A model generated the notes under the pieces. The model saw only the letters and a program-made list of their open reading frames with translations, ran no database searches and had not been told where the DNA came from. Position numbers and translations under genes: made by a program. From Liolophura sinensis (taxonomy: Eukaryota; Mollusca; Polyplacophora; Chitonida; Chitonidae), in assembly GCF_032854445.1 (NCBI RefSeq), contig NC_088295.1, forward strand, positions 92,373,805-92,437,804: DNA of 64,000 nucleotides, read 5' to 3'. Positions 13,701 through 21,960 of this stretch are shown piece after piece; positions within the stretch are counted from its first letter, which is position 1; every line of letters begins with the position of its first letter.

Positions 13701-13920
13701 CTTTCCTACAAATTGATCCATGTACTAATTGTGTTTGTGGTTGTGTGTGTTCTGCAGGGGTAACATGGACCGTGCCCTGGAGCTGTTTAACAAGGCCATC
13801 CCGCTGTGTACCTCAGAGAACCAGATGAACCACATGTACTCTCTGCTGCATGCTGCCACCGCACAGACCAAAGTCGCTCAGCGCCTGGGGCTACAGTTCC
13901 CTATGGGCATGACTTCCTGA
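1674..13920 (+). CDS. TOMM70: TOMM70, mitochondrial import receptor subunit TOM70 (3' part of gene, nine exons)
   Basis: Tom70 is an outer-mitochondrial-membrane receptor. Its N-terminal TPR clamp binds Hsp70/Hsp90 tails and its C-terminal TPRs bind hydrophobic preproteins such as carriers. Joining nine exons (1674-1783, 2607-2857, 6042-6249, 7171-7305, 7779-7884, 8215-8333, 9462-9559, 11345-11467, 13758-13920) gives about 436 residues. These follow human TOMM70 from the end of the clamp domain to the C terminus, with shared blocks such as NQQS, LMPS, LLRATFY, NALIKRG, YHRGQ, QWKQD and RGNM/KGNM. All splice phases agree. The membrane anchor and clamp exons must lie upstream of the window. The insert between residues of the second exon (acidic, Ser/Glu-rich linker) is longer than in human. 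Minisatellites occupy most introns. Identity is near certain; exon edges are inferred from GT/AG sites and phase. Confidence 0.95.
1784..2606 (+). other. TOMM70 intron
   Basis: AT-rich intron. Apart from a SINE 3' fragment at 2131-2217, I see no coding or RNA feature. Short open frames here have no recognisable content. Confidence 0.7.
2131..2217 (+). mobile_element. SINE 3' fragment (family B, A-rich tail)
   Basis: The stretch CATAATGCTG, CGCCATCATATAAGTGAAAT, TTCTTGAG, GGCGTAAAACACCA and a TAAATAAATAAATA tail matches the 3' part of the complete SINE at 41283. The 5' tRNA-like head is absent. Confidence 0.8.
2607..2857 (+). CDS. TOMM70: TOMM70 exon (NRQPLMPS block and acidic linker)
   Basis: It starts after TTTGCAG in phase 0 with NRQPLMPSKQTIRSYFAGF, matching human NREPLMPSPQFIKSYFSSF. 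A hydrophilic Glu/Ser/Asn-rich linker follows, ending in ...LSSADESYEP plus two bases. The donor AG/GTAAGTGAG is the first of 18 successive identical donors. Using any later one would read a TAA at once (the donor's own GTAAGT supplies it), so only the first keeps the frame. Confidence 0.93.
2827..3485 (+). repeat. 36-bp minisatellite made of repeated 5' splice sites
   Basis: Eighteen units of 36 bp (34-bp and one 30-bp variants) start inside the TOMM70 exon. Each consists of GTAAG and then about 31 bases copied from the exon end: TGAGCTCAGCTGATGAGAGT followed by TATGAGCCGAG, encoding LSSADESYEPR. Every junction is AG/GTAAGT, a near-perfect U1 site. The array ends where a MITE is inserted. 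Confidence 0.95.
3486..4078. mobile_element. TTAA-flanked MITE with terminal inverted repeats
   Basis: The 13-base inverted repeat AGGATACATGAAA (3490-3502) is mirrored by TTTCATGTATCCT (4062-4074), and both are bordered by TTAA (3486-3489 and 4075-4078). The element is about 585 bp with no transposase frame. TTAA target duplication is known for piggyBac and Kolobok superfamilies; which one supplied the transposase is not determinable here. It splits the donor-repeat array. Confidence 0.85.
4079..4810 (+). repeat. 35/36-bp minisatellite, second subfamily of the donor repeat
   Basis: About 20 units read TTGATGAGAGTTATGATCCC or TTATGATTCAG and then AGGTAAGCAAG or AGGTGACCAAG, then TCTAG. The GATGAGAGTTATGA core and AG/GTAAG are shared with the 36-bp donor array before the MITE, so this is a diverged continuation of it. 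Most units still carry AG/GTAAGC. Confidence 0.9.
4801..5715 (+). repeat. 36-bp minisatellite, third subfamily lacking the donor GT
   Basis: Twenty-five highly uniform 36-bp units contain GATGAGATTTATGATCCCAG followed by ATAAGGAAGACATGGT. The position of the donor GTAAG in the neighbouring subfamily is ATAAG here in every unit, so the splice-site-like GT is gone. Because 36 is a multiple of three, both strands are open for 300 residues; this is a repeat artefact rather than a gene. Confidence 0.9.
5716..6041 (+). other. TOMM70 intron end
   Basis: Unique intronic sequence leading to the acceptor TTTGTCTTCAG at 6041. Nothing else recognised. Confidence 0.7.
6042..6249 (+). CDS. TOMM70: TOMM70 exon (TPR, LLRATFYYIKG)
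   Basis: The two bases from the previous exon plus T give Ser. Then PFQKARDALLTGDYDSIIDL and later CVLLRATFYYIKG, ALKDLNSLL. This corresponds to human AKQYMEEENYDKIISECSKE and LLRATFYLLIGN. It ends GCAAAAAAT before GTAAGA, phase 0. A second AG ten bases downstream would break the frame. Confidence 0.93.
6250..7170 (+). other. TOMM70 intron
   Basis: It holds a short 18-bp tandem array at 6603-6737. The rest is unique AT-rich sequence with no recognised feature. The acceptor is TTTGGCCCCAG. Confidence 0.7.
6603..6737 (+). repeat. 18-bp minisatellite, about 7 copies
   Basis: Units of TGCTGACAGTGGGGCACT with T/C and A/G variants. The unit is a multiple of three, which explains the short open frames on both strands. 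Confidence 0.9.
7171..7305 (+). CDS. TOMM70: TOMM70 exon (NALIKRG TPR)
   Basis: Forty-five codons, phase 0 at both ends: IRVNALIKRGALSLDEGQQT, then EALDDLAAAVRLDSTNSDVY and YHRGQ. Human has RANALIKRGSMYMQQQQPLL and DVYHHRGQ. One full TPR helix pair is visible. Confidence 0.95.
7306..7778 (+). other. TOMM70 intron with SINE
   Basis: Contains a SINE at 7488-7675; the remainder is unique. The acceptor is a run of T followed by CCAG. Confidence 0.7.
7488..7675 (+). mobile_element. tRNA-derived SINE, family B (partly deleted head)
   Basis: It begins GGCCTCAGTGGCCGAGGTGG, continues with GTCCAGCTCACACTGGCTTC, ACATGGGAAGGTCTGTC and GCAACCT, and ends in GCGTAAAACACCAATGAGAT plus AAATAAATTAA. It matches the fuller copies at 17402 and 41283 but lacks part of the anticodon region. 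Confidence 0.85.
7779..7884 (+). CDS. TOMM70: TOMM70 exon (TPR, DFEKCIQLNP)
   Basis: Thirty-five codons plus one base: QNLSLDRTDDAQRDFEKCIQ, LNPSFSPAHVQKCYA. The human counterpart is ADFDECIRLRPESALAQAQ then KCFA. Donor GTGAGG. Confidence 0.94.
8215..8333 (+). CDS. TOMM70: TOMM70 exon (YRNAV...LLYGQ)
   Basis: It starts after TGTTGTCTTACAG. With the carried base it reads EYRNAVIHQSPLQMQSAMKS, FKDTVEKFPENPDGHLLYGQ, matching human LYRQAY...QIQAAMKGFEEVIKKFP. It ends phase 0 at CAG/GTGATG. The last 52 bases and this donor are duplicated at 8745-8796. Confidence 0.94.
8350..8668 (+). repeat. 31-bp minisatellite, copy 1
   Basis: About ten units of GATAGGCTACATACATACAT followed by GTGCATGTAAC begin 16 bases after the donor of the exon ending at 8333. 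CATA-slippage variants are common. Confidence 0.9.
8744..8796 (+). pseudogene. Duplicated partial TOMM70 exon (pseudo-exon)
   Basis: This is the copy of the 3' end of the 8215-8333 exon. By chance it now follows CTTTATTTGTCATAG, a usable-looking acceptor, and it keeps the donor CAG/GTGATG. As an exon it would be 53 nt, so inclusion would shift the frame and probably trigger decay of the mRNA. Whether it is ever spliced in is unknown. Confidence 0.7.
8813..9150 (+). repeat. 31-bp minisatellite, copy 2
   Basis: The same ~31-bp unit as at 8350-8668, carried in the duplicated segment and differing mainly in number and order of variants (for example CACACATACATACATG units). Confidence 0.9.
9462..9559 (+). 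CDS. TOMM70: TOMM70 exon (ALCDQRRFDEA...YVHRG)
   Basis: It starts after GTGTTTCAG, phase 0: ALCDQRRFDEAEEQFHAVNK, VQPDNAQSYVHR plus GG. Human has ALTDQQQFGKADEMYDKCID and NATTYVHKG. The donor lies in a run of five G, GGG/GTGAGT; the fifth-G choice is fixed by phase with the next exon. Confidence 0.94.
9570..10795 (+). repeat. 28-bp minisatellite, about 31 copies, split by a SINE
   Basis: The unit is GTGAGGACACTCCATGTAAC followed by ACAACACG. One diverged unit (TACAACACAGTGAGAATACT) sits at 9578 directly after the TOMM70 donor, then the SINE, then the main array from 9926. ACAGGGTGAGG in many units resembles the donor CACAGGGGGTGAGT. No stop codons occur on the minus strand, giving false long open frames there. 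Confidence 0.9.
9600..9920 (+). mobile_element. tRNA-derived SINE, family A (5'-truncated)
   Basis: It begins CTTCGGGAGTGGTAGGTCCA, contains the B-box-like GGGTCAATCCTGGGTTGAGT, the body GGCGTTCAGCATGAAGGGGA, and ends TTGAACCCCAATCACTCACT. Short flanking repeats ATAAC/GATAAC may be the target duplication. The body gives a 66-residue open frame seen in all copies, which is not a gene. Confidence 0.85.
10796..11150 (+). repeat. Degenerate ~70-75-bp repeat, about 4-5 copies
   Basis: Repeated phrases TGCCTCTGACACTCCACCTC, CACCGCTCATAGTGCCACTG and GTAATACCCTCAGCC recur with 10-25% divergence. This is an older array adjoining the 28-bp one. Confidence 0.8.
11345..11467 (+). CDS. TOMM70: TOMM70 exon (LLCLQWKQD...ATLEVQ)
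   Basis: It starts after CTCTTTCAG with C completing Gly: LLCLQWKQDISTAMEFINKA, LALDDKCSLAYETLATLEVQ plus AA. Human has GLLQLQWKQDLDRGLELISK and CDFAYETMGTIEVQ. Donor GTAAGT. Confidence 0.95.
11468..12334 (+). other. TOMM70 intron, unique part
   Basis: Unique AT-rich sequence, plus a short 39-bp direct repeat near 11570-11650 (GATATAAAGGAAACCCTGTG versus GATATAAAGGAAACCCTCTT). Nothing else seen. Confidence 0.65.
12340..13485 (+). repeat. 31-bp minisatellite, about 37 copies, one CCAAT per unit
   Basis: The unit is GAGGTGACATGTTCTCAGGT followed by CCTTCACCAAT. Most units read CACCAATGAGG, a CCAAT-box-like core. C/T, AAGCCC and TTAGG variants are interspersed. Located in the last TOMM70 intron. 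Confidence 0.92.
13758..13920 (+). CDS. TOMM70: TOMM70 last coding exon
   Basis: It follows GTGTGTTCTGCAG. G completes Lys, then GNMDRALELFNKAIPLCTSE, NQMNHMYSLLHAATAQTKVA, QRLGLQFPMGMTS and TGA. Human ends GNMEKAIDMFNKAINLAKSE...YSLCDAAHAQTEVAKKYGLKPPTL. Confidence 0.95.
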
Positions 13921-13924
13921 TGAT

Positions 13925-14445
13925 ATTCACCAGTTATCAGTCTCATCATGATGCGTGGTACCACACTGGTCCCATTATGCTGCTCAGTATGGTACTGGTC
14001 CCATCATGGTTCACAGTATGGGACTGATCACATCATGGTGCACAGTATTGGACTGGTCCCATCATGGTGCACTTTATAAAATTGGTCCCATCTTGGTGCA
14101 CAATGTGAGACTGGTCCCGTCATGGTGATCAGTATGAGACTGGTCCCATCATGGTGGACTATGTGAGACAGGTCCCATAATGGTGACCTGTACGAAAGTG
14201 GTCCCATCATGGTGCACAGTATGGGACTGGTCCCATTATAGTGCACTGGATGAGACTGGTCCCATCAGGGTACACAGTATGGGACTGGCCCCATCATGGT
14301 GCATAGTACGAGACTGGTCCCATCATGGTGCACATTACGAGGCTGGTCCCATCATGGTGCACAGTAGGAGACTTGTCCCATCATGGTGCACAGTATGAGA
14401 CTGGTCCCATCATGGTGCACAGTATGAGACTTGTCCCATCATCTT
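13925..14445 (+). repeat. 29-bp minisatellite in the TOMM70 3' UTR or just downstream
   Basis: About 17 units of GGTCCCATCATGGTGCACAG followed by TATGAGACT begin within 50 bases of the TOMM70 stop codon, so they probably lie in the 3' UTR. The polyadenylation site was not located. Confidence 0.9.
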
Positions 14446-17401
14446 TTAATCTGAACAAATTATTCCAGTTCTGGTAGTTCAGAAACTTGTTCATATGCAA
14501 CATTCATGGTATGGATCTTGTTTGTGAAAATATTTTACCACTAAACACATGTTGAGTTTGATGTTGATGTATTTGTGTTCTGCTGTGATATGCTTCCATT
14601 AGTCATGCTTTGGCGTGGTAAGAATACCAGAATAGCGTTTGATACTGTTGCGTTCCTGCCTGTTTATGTAATGAAGGGTAGATTGCGATGAGCAAACTAC
14701 ATGTACCATCTGTATCACCCCTTTAACTTCTCCAGGTGTTACCTCTGGAACTGTGTATAATAAGGAGTAGCTTGTTGTAATTGAGGTTACCTGTGTAAAA
14801 CGAAATGTAGACTGTGACAGGTGCTTAATTACCTGTTAACTTTTATCTACGAACACACCTGTACCCCTGTTACCTTGAGGAACTGAATGTATAAATATAG
14901 AATACATTGTGAAATTTAATGTTACTTGTCTGTAATAAGGCGTAGATTAAGAAAGGTGAGTGAGATGACTGTATTAATCAAAGCTAGCATCACACCTGTA
15001 CAAATGTAATTACTACTACACTAGTGGGAGAAAGAGTTACCTTCATACAGTGACGGGTTGTGATCATGCGTCATCACGTTGTTACACATATATGTGTGTA
15101 GTTTATCGTTAATGAATCCAGTGGATACACGAACTTGAATTTGAAGATGTAATCGGTGGTTGATTCTGTTGTTAGATATGCAATATAATGATACCATGAT
15201 CTCAGCCATATGCTGTGTTTGTATTGTTTGTATGCAAGTGTGTGTATACAAGTTTCTTGACAGGTACAATCAGTAGTGTTGGGTTGGCATGGCTGTTCAA
15301 CAACTGCAGGGTTTACTCTGGATTAGCTACTCTTGTATGATATGTTACTTGAGATGTAGTTATTGTTGCTTAGCTCATGTAGGAACTGCCGCCTTAGAGA
15401 TGAAAATGTTCACCCACTTTATTAGTACATGGTATAGGAGGTCTGACAGCAATCTGGGGATGGTCGTCCGGTTTCCTTCCACTATAATGCTGGTCACTTA
15501 GTATGAAAGAAATATTCTTTTCAATGAAATAAGTATTGCATGTCATACATGCATATTTAAGGAATTTAACTATCATGGGCAGTGTTCTGTTTTCAAAAGA
15601 AAAATAGAATATAAGAAATATGTCTTTTCCATTTAAGTGGTAATACATAGGTTGAATCTTTGTGTAGTCTGGCTAAATCTGCAGGGACCAGGTAGAAACT
15701 GCTGCAGTCTGTGTGCAGAGAGTCAGGTAATTAAGGTGCCTACCCTTAACAGCTGAGTGTCAGAGTGATCATGGTGTGAATGATGGCAGATACACGTAGC
15801 TGAGGATTTCTATGGACTTGTACTCTCCATACATAAACCATACATTATCCTGGTGCCAGGTGCATGCAAGACTGAAGGAAGTGAATCCAAGCTTTCTGAG
15901 GACTTTGATATTACACCATATGTTTTATCACATATGAAGATGCATCTGTTATTGCATACCATGTCATCCCTGCCCTGTGCAATGCCACACTCGTTCTGGT
16001 GTCAATTATCAGGCCACATGTCTTGTGTTTTTTTTACACCACCTCTCCCCCATGATTCATTATAACATGTGATGTGAACAAACGCTTCAAACCCTCTGGC
16101 TTATTTGCACTCAGAAACTTAGTCATCATGTTCTAATTCAGAAGGCAACATATTCATTATTGTCCTGCTTTGGCTAACCGTTAACAAACAGTGTCACACT
16201 ATCTGTTCCCATGTATCTGTCAAAAGCTGGAAGTGGTGAACAAACTTCACAGTTTGTACCACGGATGACACCTTAGGCAGATTTGTTCCCCAACAACACT
16301 TTTGGAGAGGTGTAAAAGTCTTTAACATATATGTACAATAAGGTAATCTCAACAGGTATGATTACAAGTTGTATGACGGGACGCTCTGATAATCCTAGGG
16401 TACGAAAGCCACCCGCGTCCATGGAATGTAACTCTCTTGGTGACACATATTAAAGCCAGGTTGCCGTATTAGTTACATGTATGATATAAACTTAGGCTAC
16501 AACCAGAACTGTAGCACATGTAGCTTATCAGATGTGTTGATCGCAGACATTGATTGTGGCATGTACCATCAACTGAAGGCCAGGCGACTTTGTATTGTAA
16601 GCAACTACATGGTGGTCCAACTAGACAAAGTCGACTTAAGCATAACGCATACATGTATGTCAAAAAGTTTGACAAAACCCAGTGATCATGAGCGACTGTC
16701 ACCAGTCAACTGGGAGCAAATAGGTGTAGATTGATGGAACTGGATACAACTGGACGCTTGAACTTGGACAGAAAAGTGAGAGTAGAACATGCTTAACTAG
16801 AGCAGCAGTTGTTGATGCTGATTGTAAGACTGCTTATATCAACTATCAATATCAACTAAAACCAGCACCTGATCAGATGGTCTAGTTCCTCAGAGATGCT
16901 TCCTGTCAGAAACAGAAACGTTTTTCCCACAAGGTCCATCTATGCGCTCTTAATAGAAAGAAATAGTAGGCTATTGAACCTGTTACCATGTACAGTGCAT
17001 GTGCATTCTGGAGAAAAAAAACACACCAATTTCATTCCAGATACTTCTATTTGTTTGGCTGCCTTGACATTGGCTTGATAAAAGCCTGTTTTTTTTTTTT
17101 TTGATAATGACCATGTTTGAGAATAGTTAAAGGACATACCATGATTTTTATTGAAATATAAGCATATTGAAGTTTGGGTAAATAAACCAGAGACACTGGG
17201 TGAACATATGTAGTTGTTATTTCTGTTCAACCTTGTACTCATTGTTACTGATCATCAGGAACCAACATGTGAATAGTGCCTTTCATGGATAAAACCGCAT
17301 GCAGAATTCTGGAGTAACGGAAAGATACAGGTAGGCAACACTGTGCTTGGAATTACTGAGTTGTAAAAGAGACTGCAAGCTGTGGTTTGTGTATATTTTA
17401 G
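14446..17401. other. Intergenic or long 3' UTR, no gene seen
   Basis: Unique AT-rich sequence with a SINE fragment at about 15438-15525. AATAAA at about 17182 and ATTAAA at about 16448 are possible TOMM70 poly(A) signals, but I cannot choose between them. Short open frames show no recognised domain. Confidence 0.55.
15438..15525 (+). mobile_element. SINE family B fragment (diverged)
   Basis: CTGACAGCAATCTGGGGATG, CCGGTTTCCTTCCACTATAA, TGCTGGTC and AAATATTCTT align with the 3' half of the 41283 SINE. Confidence 0.6.
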
Positions 17402-17632
17402 CATCAGGGGCCTGTGTGGTCGAGGTAGTTTGCGTGCCAGCAATGACTCGGGAGCCTCTCACCAAGTCCAACTCACGCTGGCTTCCTCTCTGTCTGTACA
17501 TGGGAAGGTCTGTCAGCAACCTGCGAATGGTTGTCAGTTTTCACCAGGCTCTGCCTGGTTTCCTCCAACCATAATGTTGGTCGTCGTCGTATAAGTGATT
17601 ATGGAGTAAAACAACGATCAAATAAATAAATC
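17402..17632 (+). mobile_element. tRNA-derived SINE, family B
   Basis: GGGGCCTGTGTGGTCGAGGT, CTCGGGAGCCTCTCACCAAG, ACATGGGAAGGTCTGTCAGC, CCATAATGTTGGTCGTCGTC and an AAATAAATAAATC tail. It is nearly full length but more diverged than the copy at 41283. Confidence 0.88.
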
Positions 17633-17792
17633 TAAATATCAGTATTTTGAGTCGTGCACTGCTACCTATATCAGGGTCTAATCTGATAAAACAGGCTGTC
17701 TTGAGCTACCTGAATTGTGATCACAGATGACCACTATACCTTGACCACGAGAACACATCTAATTCACACAGGAGTTTCAAAACGTAGATATG

Positions 17793-19130
17793 CCGGGTGA
17801 CTGACCAATAGTCCATGCCATCAAGCTTGGGGGTCACTGACCAATAGTCCATACCATCAAGCTTGGAGTCACTGGCCAATAGTCCATGCCATCAAGCTTG
17901 GGGTCACTGACCAATAGTCCATGCCATCAAGCTTGGGGTCACTGACCAATAGTCCATGCCATCAAGCTTGGGGTCACTGACCAATAGTCCATGCCATCAA
18001 GCTTGGGATCACTGACCAATAGTCGTAGATATGCCAGGTCACTGGCCAATAATCCATGCCATTAAGCTTGGGGTCACTGACCAATAGTCCATACCATCAA
18101 GCTTGGAGTCACTGACCAATAGTCCATACCATCAAGCTTGGGCTCGTTGACCAATAGTCCATGCCATCAAGCTTGGGCTCACTGACCAATAGTCCATGGC
18201 ATCAAGTTTGGGGTCACTGACCAATAGTCCATGCCATCAAGCTTGGGGTCACTGACCAATAGTCCATACCATCAAGCTTGGAGTCACTGACCAATAGTCC
18301 ATGCCATCAAGCTTGGGGTCACTGACCAATAGTCCATACCATCAAGCTTGGAGTCACTGACCAATAGTCCATGCCATCAAGCTTGGGGTCACTGACCAAC
18401 AGTCCATGCCATCAAGCTTGGGGTCACTGACCAATAGTCCATACCATCAAGCTTGGAGTCACTGACCAATAGTCCATGCCATCAAGCTTGGGGTCACTGA
18501 CCAACAGTCCATGCCATCAAGCTTGGGGTCACTGACCAATAGTCCATGCCATCAAGCTTGGGGTCAGTACCCAATAGTCCATGCAACCAAGTTTGGGGTC
18601 ACTGACCAATAGTCAATGCCATCAAGCTTGAGGTCAATGACCAATAGTCCATGCCATCAAGCTTGGGCTCGTTGACCAACAGTCCATGCCATCAAGCTTG
18701 GAGTCACTGACCAATAGTCCATGCCATCAAGCCTGGGGTCATTGACCAATAGTCAATGCCATCAAGCTTGTGGTCACTGACCAATAGTCCATGCCATCAA
18801 GTTTGGGGTCACTGACCAATAGTCAATGCCATCAAGTTTGGGGTCAATGACCAATAGTCAATGCCATCAAGCTTGGGGTCAGTGACCAATAGTCCATGCC
18901 ATTAAGCTTGGGGTCACTGACCAATAGCCAATGTCATCAAGCTTGGGGTCACTAACCAATAGTCAATGCCATCAAGTTTGGGGTCAATGACCAATAGTCA
19001 ATGCCGTCAAGTTTGGGATCAATGACCAATAGTCAATGCCATCAAGTTTGGGATCACTGACCAATAGTCCATGCCATCAAGTTTGGGGTCAATGACCAAT
19101 AGTCAATGCCATCAAGCTTGGGGTTGATAA
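17793..19130. repeat. 35-bp satellite with a HindIII site and CCAAT per unit, about 38 copies
   Basis: The unit is GGGTCACTGACCAATAGTCC followed by ATGCCATCAAGCTTG. Units towards the right end are more variable (AATCAATG, AAGTTTG). One insertion of TCGTAGATATGCCAGG at about 18024 copies the left boundary. It lies between the 3' ends of TOMM70 and TBRG1. Confidence 0.93.
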
Positions 19131-19334
19131 ACCAAGTATAAAGGATGGTCCCACTTCAAACACCGTTCTAAAACTACAACGTAGTTTCGGTGGTGAAAAC
19201 AAAAAGTGTACCAATTTTACAACTAAGTCAAGCACACGACTTCTGACGTATGAAGTGAAACAGTCCTGAATACTGGGTACAACACCATGAAGCGAGAAAA
19301 TAACTGAGAAGGACCTTTTAAGCCTGGCTGTACA

Positions 19335-19340
19335 TTTATT
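19335..19340 (-). terminator. Candidate TBRG1 poly(A) signal AATAAA
   Basis: TTTATT on the plus strand is AATAAA in the TBRG1 direction, 1.5 kb after its stop codon and just beyond the 35-bp array. If used, the array is part of the 3' UTR. Confidence 0.4.
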
Positions 19341-19439
19341 TCAATACTGTAAGTCACATAAATAGTCTATCCTCCTTTTTTGATGAATCTATAGGAGTTT
19401 AGTGTGGTAAACAGGGACTATTGTCAGTGTGACCATTGT

Positions 19440-20827
19440 TACGCTTTGCTTTCTCTGGCTCAGCCCTTACAGTCTGTGCTTGGCTTTCCCTAGCTCAGCC
19501 CTCACAGTTTGTGCTTGGCTTTCCCTCGCTCAGCCCTCACAGTTTGTGCTTGGCTTTCCCTGGCTCTGTGAGGGTGCTTGGCTTTCCCTGGCTCAACCCT
19601 CACAGTCTGTGCTTGGCTTTCCCTGGCTCAGCCCTCACAGCTTGTGCTTGGCTTTCCCTGGCTCAGTCCTCACAGCTTGTGCTTGGTTTTCCCTGGCTCT
19701 ACCCTCACAGTTTGTGCTTGGCTTTCCCTGGCTCAGTCCTCACAGTCTGTGCTTGGCTTTCCCTGGCTCAGTCCTCACAGCTTGTGCTTGGCTTTCCCTG
19801 GCTCAGTCCTCACAGTTTGTGCTTGGCTTTCCCTGGCTCAGTCCTCACAGTTTGTGCTTGTCTTTCCCTGGCTCAGTCCTCACAGTTTGTGTTTGGCTTT
19901 CCGTTGCTCAGCCCTCACAGTTTGTGTTTGGCTTTCCCTCGCTCAGTCCTCACAGTTGGCTTTTCACAGTTGTGCTTGGCTTTCCCTCGCTCAGCCCTCA
20001 CAGCTTGTGCTTGGCTTTCCCTGGCTCAGCCCTCACAGTTTGTGCTTGGCTTTCCCTGGCTCAGCCCTCACAGTCTGTGCTTGGCTTTCCCTGGCTCAGT
20101 CCTCACAGTCTGTGCTTGGCTTTCCCTGGCTCAGCCCTCACAGTCTGTGCTTGGCTTTCCCTAGCTCAGCCCTCACAGTCTGTGCTTGGCTTTCCCTGGC
20201 TCAGCCCTCACAGTTTGTGTTTGGCTTTCCCTGGCTCAGTCCTCACAGCTTGTGCTTGGCTTTCCCTGGCTCAGTCCTCACAGTTTGTGCTTGGCTTTCC
20301 CTGGCTCAGTCCTCACAGTTTGTGCTTGTCTTTCCCTGGCTCAGTCCTCACAGTTTGTGCTTGTCTTTCCCTGGCTCAGCCCTCACAGTCTGTGCTTGGC
20401 TTTCCCTAACTCAGCCCTCACAGTTTGTGCTTGGCTTTCCCTGGATCAGCCCTCACAGTCTGTGCTTGGCTTTCCCTGGCTCAGTCCTCACAGCTTGTGC
20501 TTGGCTTTCCCTGGCTCAGCCCCCACATTTTGTGACTGCCTTTCCATGGCTCAACCCTCACTTTTTTTTGCCTGACTGGCTCAGTCCTCACAGTTTGTGC
20601 CTGACCTCCACAAGTTCAGTTCCCACAGCTTGTGCCCCGACATCCAATAGCTCAAACCTCACAGTTTTAACTGACCTCTTTCAGCTTAGTCTTCAGAGTA
20701 TCTGCCTGGCATCCATTAGCTCAGTCCTCACAGTTTGCCTAACAGTCTTTACGCTTTAATCTGTATTTACACTTTAAGAACAAATGTAGCCCTCACACTT
20801 TGTACATGACCACACCAAAATTGGCCC
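19440..20827 (-). repeat. 35-bp minisatellite next to the TBRG1 stop codon, about 37 copies
   Basis: The unit on the plus strand is CTCACAGTTTGTGCTTGGCT followed by TTCCCTGGCTCAGTC. Units become irregular from about 20530 towards the TBRG1 stop at 20828. In the gene's direction the unit reads GCCAGGGAAAGCCAAG...TGTGAGG, close to the terminal exon's GGCCAGGAAAGGCTCC...GATGTGAGG. Stop-free plus frames of up to 393 residues are artefacts of the repeat. Confidence 0.9.
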
Positions 20828-20925
20828 TCACATCTTTTTAGGAGCCTTTCCTGGCCCGCTGGTCAGCAGAGAACGAAGACTGGTGGATGCCTCTGTGGCT
20901 GACCCCTGCTGAACACTCATCGGTT
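20828..20925 (-). CDS. TBRG1: TBRG1 last coding exon
   Basis: Acceptor GAATGTCCAG. G from the previous exon plus AA gives Glu, then PMSVQQGSATEASTSLRSLL, TSGPGKAPKKM, TGA. Phase and position fit, but the C terminus of the family is poorly conserved, so this exon is less secure. The opposite strand is also open and was rejected. Confidence 0.7.
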
Positions 20926-21907
20926 CTGGACATTCGGAGAGAGAAAAATAGAAAGGAAAGTTCAGACAGGATATAAAATGGACTTTAGTCTTTCGAGGTC
21001 AAGCTGAATCTTAGGTATCCATTTATTTATTGCACAGTTACTTATTCTAGCTACAAAACAAATCACTCAATTACTTGTTCATATGATACACCTTGCTCAC
21101 TCTTACACATCTAACTAATTTAATCTTTCATACAACAGACCATGCTCAGTTACTCCTCCACACCTCACATCCATGCCCATTACATATACACACCTTCAAA
21201 CAACACACCCTGCTTAGTCCTTCTCACTTTGCTCAGTTACTTCTATAACCATACTTATTTAATCCATAAAACTACACACTTTACTTAATCCCACACCACA
21301 TACATTGCTCAGTTACTCCTTCACACTACAGATATTACTCCTTCACACTACACACATCACTCAGTTACTCCTTCACACGACACACATCACTCAGTTACTC
21401 CTTCACACTACACACATTACTCCTTCACAATACACACATTACTCAGTAACTCTGTCACACTAAAGACATCACTCAGTAACTCTTTCACACTACTCACATT
21501 ACTCAGTTACTCCTACCTTGTTTGTTTTGGGCTGAGTTGGTCACGGTGGAGATCTTCTCGCGAAGAGCCTCCACATGTAGGGTGGGGTCCGTCTGTGGGG
21601 TGCTGGACAACGTGGCTGTCTTACTAACCTCGTACCTCACCCACTTGTACCCAGAGCACTTCTTGGCCCCCGGACAGCTCTGAATAAGGTTCTGTATCAC
21701 AGGGTGACCGAAGCCAAAAAACTCCCCACCCTTACGCTGATTCAGATCAACCACTGTTCGGCCACTGTAAACATGGTTAACGTCAAACATGTTACCTAAG
21801 AGAATGAATGCTAACACAGCGTTTAAACTCTGATTAGCTCAAAACAATTTTTTGTGAGTATATACATATACATTATTTAACTGGCTGGTGTGTAAGACAA
21901 TATACAT

Positions 21908-21960
<53 letters not shown>

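Noticed and set aside
17793-19130. Regular repeats suggestive of a CRISPR array
   Set aside because: Units are directly abutting with no unique spacers, and the host is a eukaryote.
19429-20759. Plus-strand frames of 242 to 393 residues (SLAQPSQFVLGFPWL repeats)
   Set aside because: The 35-bp unit lacks stops in all three plus frames, which makes long hydrophobic frames by chance; it lies in the TBRG1 3' region on the opposite strand.
20843-20980. Plus-strand reading FLARWSAENEDWWMPLWL across the TBRG1 terminal exon
   Set aside because: Looks exon-like, but no flanking splice partner or homologue was recognised, while the minus reading joins the preceding TBRG1 exon in phase with a suitable acceptor and stop.
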